A stretch of 64,000 nucleotides of DNA. Source: Phreatobacter stygius. GTDB lineage: Bacteria; Pseudomonadota; Alphaproteobacteria; Rhizobiales; Phreatobacteraceae. Where the stretch lies: contig NZ_CP039690.1 in assembly GCF_005144885.1 (NCBI RefSeq), positions 4,725,001-4,789,000 of the forward strand, given 5' to 3'. This document shows, piece after piece, positions 37,530 through 45,491 of the stretch. Each line of letters begins with the position of its first letter. Within the stretch, counting starts at the first letter, position 1. Below the pieces are notes generated by a model. It saw only the letters and a program-made list of their open reading frames with translations. It was not told the origin of the DNA and did not search any database. Position numbers and translations under genes: made by a program.

Positions 37530-38290
37530 TGCCGCCTCCCGAGATAGGCTTCCTGGACACGGGTATCGGCGGCGACCGTCTCGAACGAGCCTTCGACCAG
37601 CGTCCGGCCCTCGGCCATCACGATGATCGGATCGCAGAGCCTGCGGATCAGCCCCATGTCATGCTCGATCAGGCAAATGGTGATGCCCTCGCGGTTGAGC
37701 GCGATCAGGTGACCGGCGATCTCCTCGGTCAGGCTCGGATTGACGCCGGCCATTGGCTCGTCGAGTAGGATGAGCTTGGGATCGGCCATCAGCGCCCGGC
37801 CGATCTCGACCAGCTTCTTCTGGCCGCCGGACAGCGCGGTCACCGGATTGTCGATGACATGGTCGAGGCGCAGCCGCCTGGCGATGCCGAGCGCCCGCTC
37901 GGCAAGCTCGGCCTCGCGGTGGCGCGCGGCCTTGCCGCCGAGCATGGCGGCGACCAGGCCTTCGCCCTGCTGGCGCGGCCCGTAAAGCATCAGGTGCTGG
38001 AACACGCTGAGCTTGGGAAAGCCGCGCGCCAGCTGAAAGGTGCGCACCAGGCCGCGGGCGACGAGGCGATCGGGCGCGAGCCCGCCGATCGCTTCCGAGC
38101 CGAGCCGGATCTCGCCCGCATCCGGCTGGTAGAGGCCCGAGACGACATTGAACAAGGTCGATTTGCCCGCGCCATTCGGTCCGATCAGGCCGGTGAAGCT
38201 GCCGGCCTTGATGGTCAGGTCGACGCCTTGCAACACGCTGACGCCGTAGAAGCCGCGCTCGAGGCCGCGTACCGACAGAAGATCGCTCAT
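37526..38290 (-). CDS. livG: Liv-type ABC transporter ATP-binding protein LivG
   Basis: 254 residues from ATG 38290. Walker A GPNGAGKSTLFNVVSGL, signature LSGGQKKLVEIGRALM, Walker B LILLDEPMAGVNP, and the LivG-type H-loop and C-terminal tail (LIEHDMGLIRRLCDPIIVMAEGRTLVEG..QEAYLG). The start overlaps the tetR stop by 4 bases, tying regulator and transporter into one message. Confidence 0.93.
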   Translation of the reverse strand: MSDLLSVRGLERGFYGVSVLQGVDLTIKAGSFTGLIGPNGAGKSTLFNVVSGLYQPDAGEIRLGSEAIGGLAPDRLVARGLVRTFQLARGFPKLSVFQHLMLYGPRQQGEGLVAAMLGGKAARHREAELAERALGIARRLRLDHVIDNPVTALSGGQKKLVEIGRALMADPKLILLDEPMAGVNPSLTEEIAGHLIALNREGITICLIEHDMGLIRRLCDPIIVMAEGRTLVEGSFETVAADTRVQEAYLGRRH

Positions 38291-38991
38291 GCGGCTTTTC
38301 CTTTTGGCCGGCGGCCGGCGACCTTGGCCGGCTTGTCGGGGAAATGCTGTCTGGCCTGCTCTTTCCAGAAATCCAGGAGCTCGGCGAAATAGGCCGGGTC
38401 GTCGCGCAGCACGGTCTGGGCGATCATGCCGCGGATCATGCACATGCTGGCGTTCATGACCGTGCGGGTGCGGTCCGGATCGGTGCCGCGGCTCGTCGCC
38501 AGCGCCATCCAGATGGCGTCGAGGCCGGAATGGAAGCCTTTCACCACGGGCACGAGGCTGGCCCTGAAGTCGCCATTGTGCCGGGCTTCCGGCAGATATT
38601 CCATGGTCACATAGAACAACCGGTCCGACATGATTTTCCAGAGATAGTCGACGATCTCGTCGCTCGACCCGCCGCGTGCGTTGATGTCCTCGGCGAAGCG
38701 GTGGAGATCTTCGGTGACATGGCCGAGCATGCGGGCAATCGCCGAGGTGACCAGGTCCTCGCGGCTTGAAAAATGATGGGTCAAAGCGCCGCGCGACACG
38801 CCGGCATAAGCCGCGATCTCGGGCGTCGGCATGCGCGAAATGCCGCGGTCGTGCAGCAGGTCGATGGCAGCCTCGAGCAGACGCGTCGAGGTCTCGGCGC
38901 TGCGCTCCTGCTGTGATCGTCTCTCGCGACGTTCCGCCAAAACCGACCGCCCCCCGCGACCGTGGTCATGATGGGGCAGAGAGAGCCACAT
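38287..38991 (-). CDS. TetR-family transcriptional regulator heading the liv operon
   Basis: 234 residues if started at 38991. A longer version from ATG 39042 is possible, but its first 17 codons would overlie a perfect 22-bp inverted repeat that looks like the operator. The TetR helix-turn-helix is TSTRLLEAAIDLLHDRGISRMPTPEIAAYAGVSRGALTHHFSSREDLVTSAI; the C-terminal ligand domain is about 130 residues. As first gene of the operon tetR-livGFKHM-GAF-amidohydrolase it probably represses the whole unit and itself, and is released by the transported compound (inference). An IS copy lies just upstream. Confidence 0.87.
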   Translation of the reverse strand: MWLSLPHHDHGRGGRSVLAERRERRSQQERSAETSTRLLEAAIDLLHDRGISRMPTPEIAAYAGVSRGALTHHFSSREDLVTSAIARMLGHVTEDLHRFAEDINARGGSSDEIVDYLWKIMSDRLFYVTMEYLPEARHNGDFRASLVPVVKGFHSGLDAIWMALATSRGTDPDRTRTVMNASMCMIRGMIAQTVLRDDPAYFAELLDFWKEQARQHFPDKPAKVAGRRPKGKAA

Positions 38992-38994
38992 CAC

Positions 38995-39016
38995 AAACAA
39001 ACATGCAAGTTTGTTT
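38995..39016. promoter_or_regulatory. candidate TetR operator upstream of the liv operon
   Basis: Perfect inverted repeat AAACAAAC-N6-GTTTGTTT, 22 bp, immediately upstream of the tetR coding start. It is AT-rich in a GC-rich neighbourhood, and its half-site spacing suits a TetR dimer pair. The next regulator gene is the TetR protein itself, so autoregulation is the simplest reading. Confidence 0.75.
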
Positions 39017-39091
39017 TTAAGTCGATTGGGGGCCCGGTTCATGAGGACAGTGGGACGACGGAACGCGTCGGCGAGAAAGGCACAACGTTAC

Positions 39092-39127
39092 CAACCCTCT
39101 CCCTTTGGGCTACTAGATTCACACATC
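39092..39127. repeat. IS4-family terminal inverted repeat, left
   Basis: 36 bp, CAACCCTCTCCC at the outer end and ATTCACACATC at the inner end; pairs with 40513-40548 with four mismatches. Confidence 0.85.
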
Positions 39128-40452
39128 TTTTGCCTGGGCGAGAGCGTCCCATCCCTGCTTGGCATCGTAGAAGGATAGCCAGCCCTGTAGCATGACCATC
39201 GGGCCAGGCTTGCCGTAATATCCGGTCCAGCCACCGAGCCTTGCGCAAACCCAGGCGGCAAAGGCGAGCGAGCCCTTGGGGTGTGGATTCTTCTGCCGCT
39301 GGGTCTTGCCCTCCAGCTTGGCCGAGAGCGCCTCGAGCAAGGGCTGATCTTCCGGCTGGAAGGCATCGGTGAGCGGCCTGAGCGGGGTCTGAGGCGATGC
39401 GCCGTCACGAGCATGGACGAGTTGCTGGACGCTGACCGCGGCCACCAGCGCTGCCATGACCAGCTTGAGACGGGGCACATCCTCGGCGATGCGCAGGCCT
39501 TCGATGTCGTAGCCCTGGGTCTTCAGGGTGCGGAACAACTGCTCGATGGCCCAACGACGCCGGTAGAGCTCGGCCACCGCCAGGGCTTCGGTGATGTCGC
39601 GGACCGCGCGCGAGATCAAGAGCCGCCAGTGAACCGCCGGCTCGCCCGCCGGTGGATCGACTTCGCGGATATCGACCAGCGTCATGCCGACGCTCGCCGG
39701 CAGGGCCTCAAGTCCTGGTGTGCCGGCCTTGGGACGTGCCAATTGCGCCGCCATGAAGCGGACCGCCAGTCGCGCCTGGCGCGCCTTGCGGCCGGGCTTG
39801 GCCGGCAGGTCCAGCAGGGTCCGGCCGGCCTCAGGCAAGGCATCCACGGTGGCAAACAGCCGACCGCCATCGCCGAGGCTGCGATCTTGGGCCGCCCTGA
39901 CCAGAAGCTCGATGTCCTTCGGGCGTCGTGCAAAGGCCTCGAAGATATCGCCCTCGCGATCGGCGATCACCGTCACGCTACGAGCCAGCGCCCCGATCCT
40001 GGCCGCGTCTTCGCCCCCTTCCAGCCAGCGCCGGCTCTCTTTCGCCGCCAATGGGCGGGATTTCCGCTCCCCACGCAAGCCTTTGTCGCGGCTCATGAAT
40101 TGAGCATGCGCCAACCCCAGGATGGCGCCGTCCTCGGCATCCACCGCGATCATCGCATGCAACATAAGCCCACCGCCGCCGCTCGACTTGATGCTGGTGG
40201 TGTCCTGGATCGCCAGCACCGGCCGGCCGATACACCGTTCCGCCGTGCGCTCTTGCGCCGTCGCCGCCATCTCTTCGACCGTCACCGCCGGATTGCGCAG
40301 CAAACGGGTCAGGCGCATCTCGCCTCGCCGGTTGCCGCCCAGCGGCCGAATCCGAATCCCACGACCACCCCACTCGACCAGCCGGCGGTGCAAAAAGACC
40401 CCCCTTTTTCCAGCCGGCGGTCGCCAAACCGCCCCAGCCCATGCTCCTGCAT
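39119..40452 (-). CDS. IS4-family transposase, N-terminus in a different reading frame
   Basis: The main frame ends at 39119 and can only start at TTG 40393. The DDE core is intact: Asp in AIQDTTS, Asp in VIADREGDIFEA, and the YREK signature YRRRWAIEQLFRTLK holding the Glu. The family N-terminal motif FGDRRLEK lies upstream in another frame that begins at ATG 40452 behind GGGAGGAAG (MQEHGLGRFGDRRLEKGG). A -1 shift in the A5-G6 or T5 run at about 40393-40410 joins the two. This may be programmed frameshifting or an inactivating mutation. The full joined product would be about 440 residues. Confidence 0.8.
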
Positions 40453-40512
40453 CTGCTTCCTCCCGCTAGCTGCGGATCAAGGAATCAGAGCCGCATCCTC
40501 CTCGCAACCCAC

Positions 40513-40548
40513 GATGTGTGAATGTCGTAGCCCGATGGGAGAGGGTTG
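40513..40548. repeat. IS4-family terminal inverted repeat, right
   Basis: Complement of the left repeat at 32 of 36 positions; outer end at 40548, 38 bp downstream of the nrdB stop. Confidence 0.85.
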
Positions 40549-40586
40549 ATTCAGCAGCGCTTTTCCGGCTGGCGCCGCACCGCCGC

Positions 40587-41714
40587 TCACTCCCAGCTCA
40601 GCGCGCCGCCGTTCTGATATTCGATCACCCGGGTCTCGAAGAAGTTCTTCTCCTTCTTCAGGTCCATGGCTTCCGACATCCAGGGGAAGGGGTTGTCGGT
40701 CTCGGCGAAGACCGGGGCGAGGCCGAGCTGGGCGCAGCGCCGGTTGGCGATGAAATGCATATAGTGCTCGCAGAGCCCGGCATTCAGCCCGAGGAAGCCG
40801 CGCGGCATGGTGTCCCGGCCATAGGCGGCCTCGATCTCGGCGCCGTCCTTCAGCATTTGCCGCAGCTCGTCCTGGAAGGCCTTGGTCCAGAGATGCGGGT
40901 TCTCCGCCTTGATCTGGTTGATGACGTCGATGCCGAAGTTCAGGTGGATGCTCTCGTCGCGCAGAATGTATTGATATTGCTCGGCAATGCCGACCATCTT
41001 GTTGCGCCGGCCGAGCGACAGGATCTGGGCGAAGCCGGTGTAGAACCACATGCCCTCGAACACGACATAGAAGGCGACGAGGTCGCGCAGGAAGGCCTGG
41101 TCGGCCGCCGGCGTGCCGGTCTTGAAATCGGGATCGTCGAGGCTCTGGGTGTGTTTCAGCGCCCAGGCGGCCTTGTCGGTGATCGACGGCACTTCCCGGT
41201 ACATGTTGAACAATTCGCCCTCGTCGAGGCCGAGGCTTTCCACGATGTATTGGAAGGTGTGGGTGTGGACCGCCTCCTCGAAAGCCTGGCGCAGCAGGTA
41301 TTGCCGGCATTCCGGATTGGTCAGGTGGCGATAGATCGCCAGCACGATATTGTTGGCGACCAGGCTTTCCGACGCCGCGAAGAAACCGAGGTTGCGCTTG
41401 ATGGCGCGCCGCTCGTCCTCGGTCAGGCCGTCTTTTGATTTCCACAGGGCGATGTCGGCCTGCATCGACACTTCGGTCGGCATCCAGTGATTGTTGCAGC
41501 CGGCAAGGTATTTCTCCCAGGCCCAGCGATATTTCAGCGGCAGCAACTGGTTCACGTCGGCGCGGGCATTGATCATCGCCTTGTCATCGACGGAGACGCG
41601 CTGGCCGCCGCGGTCGATGAGACCGAGGCCGGTGGCATCGGCGGCGGGCAGTGGTGCCGCCGGCATGCCGGGAAGGCGGGCAGGGGTGGCTTTGGGTTCG
41701 GACCAGTCGAGCAT
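40587..41714 (-). CDS. nrdB: class Ic ribonucleoside-diphosphate reductase beta subunit (R2), radical Tyr replaced by Phe
   Basis: 375 residues. Metal ligands fit the R2 fold: Glu116 (FFAASE), Glu147 and His150 ([10 protein letters not shown]), and the second helix pair in [16 protein letters not shown] and [15 protein letters not shown]. The residue that is the radical Tyr in class Ia is Phe154, and the surrounding HTHTFQYI matches the Chlamydia trachomatis R2 (Phe127), which uses a Mn(IV)/Fe(III) centre instead of a tyrosyl radical. The C-terminus [17 protein letters not shown] is also of that type. It partners NrdA encoded 113 bp upstream and is under the same B12 riboswitch. Confidence 0.93.
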   Translation of the reverse strand: MLDWSEPKATPARLPGMPAAPLPAADATGLGLIDRGGQRVSVDDKAMINARADVNQLLPLKYRWAWEKYLAGCNNHWMPTEVSMQADIALWKSKDGLTEDERRAIKRNLGFFAASESLVANNIVLAIYRHLTNPECRQYLLRQAFEEAVHTHTFQYIVESLGLDEGELFNMYREVPSITDKAAWALKHTQSLDDPDFKTGTPAADQAFLRDLVAFYVVFEGMWFYTGFAQILSLGRRNKMVGIAEQYQYILRDESIHLNFGIDVINQIKAENPHLWTKAFQDELRQMLKDGAEIEAAYGRDTMPRGFLGLNAGLCEHYMHFIANRRCAQLGLAPVFAETDNPFPWMSEAMDLKKEKNFFETRVIEYQNGGALSWE

Positions 41715-41827
41715 GGGAAGACCTGAAGGCAAAGAGCCCCATCGCGCCGATGTCGCGCGGGCGGCGAGGCTGCGGGTGAGAAAGGTGCCCGGGACGCAGT
41801 CCCGGGCAGGATGGCTGGCCCTGGCGC

Positions 41828-44713
41828 CTACTGGCAGGCTTCGCAGGTCGGATCGTCGATCACGCAGGCCTGACCCCAGGCTTCGCCGGCCGTGATCGCG
41901 ATCGGCGCCGCCGCCGTCGCGACCACCGAGGAGACCGCATTGAGCTTGCCGTCGGTGCCCTTCAGCGTCGATTTCTCGACATGGGTGGCCGAGCGCGAGC
42001 GCAGGTAATAGGTGGTCTTCAAGCCGCGCTTCCAGGCGAGCGTATAGAGCGCGTCGAGCTTCCGCCCCGAGGGATTGGCGATATAGAGGTTGAGCGACTG
42101 GGCCTGGTCGATCCATTTCTGCCGGCGCGCCGCGGCCTCGATCAGCCAGGCCGAATCGATCTCGAAGGCGGTCGCATAAAGCGCCTTCAGATCGTCGGGA
42201 ACCCGGTCGATCTGGCCGAGCGAGCCGTCGAAATATTTCAGGTCGGAGATCATCACCGCGTCCCACAGGCCGCGCGCCTTCAGGTCATTGACGAGCGCGG
42301 CGTTCACCACGGTGAAATCACCCGACATGTTCGATTTGACATAGAGGTTCTGGTAGGCCGGCTCGATCGACTGGGCGACGCCGCAGATATTCGAGATGGT
42401 GGCGGTCGGGGCGATCGCCATGACATTGGAATTGCGCATGCCGACCGTGGTGACGCGCGCCCGAAGCGAAGCCCAGTCGAGGCGCTGCGAGCGATCGAGG
42501 TCGAGCTCGCCGCGCGCGGTTTCCAGAAGTTCGATCGAGTCGATCGGCAAGATCCCCTTCGACCAGAGCGAACCTTCGAAGCTCGGATAGCGGCCGCGCT
42601 CGGCGGCGAGATCGGCCGAGGCCGAGATCGCCTCGAAGGCAAGCGCCTCCATGCTGCTATCGGCGAAGGCGACTGCCGCCTCGGAGGCATAGGCGATACG
42701 CAGCGTCTGCAGCGCATCCTGGAAGCCCATCAGGCCAAGGCCGACCGGACGGTGCCGGAGATTGGACCGGCGTGCCTCCGGGATGGTGTAGAAATTGATG
42801 TCGATGACATTGTCGAGCATGCGCATGGCGGTCGTCACCGTGCGCTTCAACCGGTCGCGGTCGAGGCTGTCGGCCGTCACGTGCTGGGCGAGATTGACCG
42901 AGCCGAGATTGCACACCGCGACTTCGTCGTTCGAGGTGTTCAGGGTGATCTCGGTGCACAGGTTCGACGAATGCACGACACCGGCATGGCCCTGGGGCGA
43001 GCGGATGTTGCAGGGATCCTTGAAGGTGATCCAGGGATGGCCGGTCTCGAACAGCATGGTCAGCATGCGCCGCCACAGGTCGCCGGCGCGGACCTGGCGG
43101 AACACCTCGATCTCGCCGCGCGCGGCCTTGGCCTCAAAGGCCTCGTAAGCCGTCTTGAACGCCGGGCCGTAGAGGTCGTGCAGATCGGGTGTCTCGTCGG
43201 GTGAGAACAGGGTCCAGGCGGCGTCCTGCTCGACCCGCTGCATGAACAGATCAGGCACCCAATGGGCGGTGTTCATGTCGTGGGTGCGGCGGCGGTCGTC
43301 GCCGGTATTCTTGCGCAGGTCGAGGAATTCCTCGATGTCGACATGCCAGGTTTCGAGATAGGCGCAGACCGCGCCCTTGCGTTTTCCGCCCTGGTTGACG
43401 GCGATCGCCGTATCATTGGCGACCTTCAGGAAAGGCACGACACCCTGGCTTTCGCCATTGGTGCCCTTGATATGGGCGCCGAGGCCGCGCACCCGGGTCC
43501 AGTCATTGCCGAGGCCGCCGGAATATTTGGCCAGCAAGGCATTGTCCTTGACGCTCTTGAAGATGCCGTCGAGGTCGTCGGGCACGGTGGTCAGGAAGCA
43601 GGATGACAGCTGCGGCCGGAGCGTGCCGGCATTGAACAGGGTTGGCGTCGAGGCCATGAAGTCGAAGGACGACAGGAGGTCGTAGAATTCGATGGCGCGG
43701 GCCTCGCGGTCGATCTCGCGCAGGGCCAGGCCCATGGCGACGCGCATGAAGAAGGCCTGGGGCAATTCGAAGCGGCTGCCCGAGACATGCAGGAAATAGC
43801 GATCGTAGAGCGTCTGCAGGCCAAGAAATTGGAAGGCGAGGTCGCGCTCGGGTTTCAATGCGGCGGCGAGCCGGCCGAGGTCGAAACGGCCGAGTTCCGG
43901 ATCGAGCAATTCGTGTTTGATGCCGGTCGCGACATAGCCGGCGAAATAGTCGCCGTAACGCGCCGCCATCTCGGCTTGGGTCGCCTGATCGGGGCGGCCG
44001 GCAATGAAGCTCAGCGCCTCGCGTCGGAGCTTGTCGAGCAGCAGGCGGGCGCTGACGAAAGTGTAGTTCGGTTCGGTCTCGATCAGGGTGCGCGCGGCGA
44101 GGATCGGCGCCAGCGCCAGCTCGTCCAGCGAAATGCCGTCATAGAGATTGCGATGGGCCTCGGCGATGACGGTTTCGGCAACCACGCCGTCGAGGCCGGC
44201 GGCCGCCTCGTTGACGATCCGGGCGAGCCTTGCGGCGTCGAGCGGCGCCCGCTCGCCCAGCGCATTGATCATGCTGAGCATTGGCGCGGCCGGCGCCGGT
44301 GCTGTTTCGGCGAGAACCTGGGCACGTTCCCTGGCGCGCTCGTCGCGATAGAGCACATAGGCGCGCGCCACCTTGTGATATTCGCCGCGCATCAGCGCGA
44401 GCTCCACCTGGTCCTGGACGTCCTCGATATGGAAGGTGCGGCCGGCATCGGCCCGGCGGATCAGGGCGTTGACGATCTGGCCGGTCAGGACCTCGACAAT
44501 GTCGTGGACACGCCGCGACGCCGCCGCACCGGTGCCTTCCACCGCCAGGAAGGCCTTGGTCAGCGCCACCGCGATCTTGGCAGGGTCGAAGGGGGTGACG
44601 CCGCCATGGCGGCGGATCACCTGGTAACCCGGTTCGCTCGCCGTCTTGGCGGACGCCTGGGAGATGGGAGGCAACGCGCTTGGCGCGGTTTCGGTTTCGA
44701 TCAACAGAGACAT
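41828..44713 (-). CDS. nrdA: ribonucleoside-diphosphate reductase alpha subunit (R1)
   Basis: 961 residues from ATG 44713. Residues about 30-120 are an ATP-cone ([24 protein letters not shown]), and 140-230 look like a second, more divergent cone. The catalytic barrel includes [19 protein letters not shown] (substrate Cys and proton relay), [11 protein letters not shown] with the thiyl-radical Cys region ([14 protein letters not shown]), and GLGLMGFQD. The C-terminal redox pair is in PTCEACQ. It reduces ribonucleotides to deoxyribonucleotides with NrdB. Transcription starts at a strong promoter near 45024 and passes a cobalamin riboswitch before the start codon. Confidence 0.94.
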   Translation of the reverse strand: MSLLIETETAPSALPPISQASAKTASEPGYQVIRRHGGVTPFDPAKIAVALTKAFLAVEGTGAAASRRVHDIVEVLTGQIVNALIRRADAGRTFHIEDVQDQVELALMRGEYHKVARAYVLYRDERARERAQVLAETAPAPAAPMLSMINALGERAPLDAARLARIVNEAAAGLDGVVAETVIAEAHRNLYDGISLDELALAPILAARTLIETEPNYTFVSARLLLDKLRREALSFIAGRPDQATQAEMAARYGDYFAGYVATGIKHELLDPELGRFDLGRLAAALKPERDLAFQFLGLQTLYDRYFLHVSGSRFELPQAFFMRVAMGLALREIDREARAIEFYDLLSSFDFMASTPTLFNAGTLRPQLSSCFLTTVPDDLDGIFKSVKDNALLAKYSGGLGNDWTRVRGLGAHIKGTNGESQGVVPFLKVANDTAIAVNQGGKRKGAVCAYLETWHVDIEEFLDLRKNTGDDRRRTHDMNTAHWVPDLFMQRVEQDAAWTLFSPDETPDLHDLYGPAFKTAYEAFEAKAARGEIEVFRQVRAGDLWRRMLTMLFETGHPWITFKDPCNIRSPQGHAGVVHSSNLCTEITLNTSNDEVAVCNLGSVNLAQHVTADSLDRDRLKRTVTTAMRMLDNVIDINFYTIPEARRSNLRHRPVGLGLMGFQDALQTLRIAYASEAAVAFADSSMEALAFEAISASADLAAERGRYPSFEGSLWSKGILPIDSIELLETARGELDLDRSQRLDWASLRARVTTVGMRNSNVMAIAPTATISNICGVAQSIEPAYQNLYVKSNMSGDFTVVNAALVNDLKARGLWDAVMISDLKYFDGSLGQIDRVPDDLKALYATAFEIDSAWLIEAAARRQKWIDQAQSLNLYIANPSGRKLDALYTLAWKRGLKTTYYLRSRSATHVEKSTLKGTDGKLNAVSSVVATAAAPIAITAGEAWGQACVIDDPTCEACQ

Positions 44714-44811
44714 CGGCAGACCCCAGACAGTGTGGGGGCTTGGGCCAAAAAAGGACGCCGCCGGAAACGGAACGGCGCCTTCGCCCTCCCGCTGATGCAA
44801 GCGACCCACCA

Positions 44812-44833
44812 GGACACCCCGCCCGTGGACGTT
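44812..44833 (-). repeat. shared leader segment downstream of the nrdA riboswitch
   Basis: 22 bases (AACGTCCACGGGCGGGGTGT then CC on the minus strand) identical to 45382-45403 on the plus strand. It lies just after the aptamer in both leaders, where the expression platform must be; further matches (GTCGCTTGCA) follow in both. Confidence 0.9.
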
Positions 44834-44834
44834 C

Positions 44835-45020
44835 AAGATGTCGGGGCAGGTCTCCTGGCTCACGGGTCGTCGGGCTGTCTGGCCTTCCCGAAGCCCTCCT
44901 GGGCCCCAGTGACACGTCTCGACAGCGTCTCGCCGTTTACAGTTGCGGGGGCAGCTCCGGCTTCGATGCGAACGGCATCTTCCCGGATTCCCTCTTAGCT
45001 CCCGGTGCGACTCAGGAGAA
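44835..45020 (-). ncRNA. cobalamin riboswitch in the nrdAB leader
   Basis: Read on the minus strand, the leader contains the aptamer landmarks in order: GAGCTAAGAGGGAATCCGG, GGAGCTGCCCCCGCAACTGTAAACGG, a GTCACTGGG box, GGCTTCGGGAAGGCC and a final GAGCCAGGAGACCTGCCCCGAC. This is the AdoCbl-type cobalamin riboswitch. It would shut off the B12-independent reductase when cobalamin is present, as known where a B12-dependent NrdJ also exists. Edges are by eye. Confidence 0.93.
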
Positions 45021-45029
45021 CCTCGACCT

Positions 45030-45063
45030 CTATATATAGCGGCCCAGTCGACCTCAGTGTCAA
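45030..45063 (-). promoter_or_regulatory. nrdAB promoter with NrdR-box-like core
   Basis: On the minus strand, -35 TTGACA (45058-45063) and -10 TATATA (45033-45038) are 19 bases apart (18 to CTATAT), the best sigma70 match I see in the window. The start point would fall near 45024, right at the riboswitch 5' end. The -10 is embedded in the palindrome CTATATATAG (45030-45039), which equals the core of NrdR boxes. A second box in the usual tandem is not clear. Confidence 0.7.
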
Positions 45064-45116
45064 CAGGTTGTGGTTTTTGAAATGCGCGCTTGGCATCACC
45101 AAGCGTCCTTGTTTTG

Positions 45117-45149
45117 CATAAAGATATGACGACATAAAGATGTCTTTAT
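45117..45149. promoter_or_regulatory. candidate operator upstream of metE
   Basis: CATAAAGATA (45117) and CATAAAGATG (45133) are direct repeats 16 bp apart; the second pairs with TCTTTAT to form the perfect inverted repeat ATAAAGA-N2-TCTTTAT (45134-45149). It is AT-rich and placed upstream of the metE riboswitch. ArsR-type methionine regulators (SahR/SamR) of proteobacteria use operators of this general kind; that link is inference. Confidence 0.5.
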
Positions 45150-45194
45150 ATCTCCTTGACTTTTGTCGCCCGCCGTCGCCAACTGACGGCGTCG

Positions 45195-45376
45195 TGGTTC
45201 TGCGGGCCTCTCCGGGCTCGCGGCTAAGAGGGAATCCGGTACGCCTTCGGGCCAGGCCGGAGCTGCCCCCGCAACTGTAAGCGGTGAGCCGCTGTTCATC
45301 TGTGTCACTGAGGCCTGAAGGCTTCGGGAAGGCCGAACAGCAGCATTGACCCGCGAGCCAGGAGACCTGCCTCGAC
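45195..45376 (+). ncRNA. cobalamin riboswitch in the metE leader
   Basis: Same landmarks as the nrdA leader on the opposite strand: GGCTAAGAGGGAATCCGG, GGAGCTGCCCCCGCAACTGTAAGCGG, GTCACTGAGG, GGCTTCGGGAAGGCC and GAGCCAGGAGACCTGCCTCGAC. A cobalamin riboswitch before metE is a well-known arrangement that silences the B12-independent methionine synthase when MetH can work. Edges are by eye. Confidence 0.94.
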
Positions 45377-45381
45377 CTGAT

Positions 45382-45403
45382 AACGTCCACGGGCGGGGTG
45401 TCC
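45382..45403 (+). repeat. shared leader segment downstream of the metE riboswitch
   Basis: 22 bases identical to the segment at 44812-44833 on the other strand, so the whole leader (aptamer plus expression platform) appears to have been duplicated in inverted orientation. Confidence 0.9.
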
Positions 45404-45491
45404 GGTGTGTCGCTTGCAAAGCGGGCCGCCATGCGTCCCGCCAGCCTGCACGCGGCCGCTTGGCCTTCGCCCCAGCAAACGGGGTTTGCCA

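Larger units (their letters stand above)
39092..40548 (-). mobile_element. IS4-family insertion sequence
   Basis: 1457 bp bounded by 36-bp terminal inverted repeats (39092-39127 and 40513-40548), starting CAACCCTCTCCC on both ends and identical at 32 of 36 positions. One transposase gene fills the element. The flanks (ACAACGTTAC on the left, ATTCAGCAGC on the right) do not form a target-site duplication, so either the copy is old or one end has recombined. It sits between the liv operon promoter and nrdB. Confidence 0.85.

Noticed and set aside
39082-40558. Target-site duplication of the IS4-type element
   Set aside because: The 10 bases on each side (ACAACGTTAC and ATTCAGCAGC) do not match.
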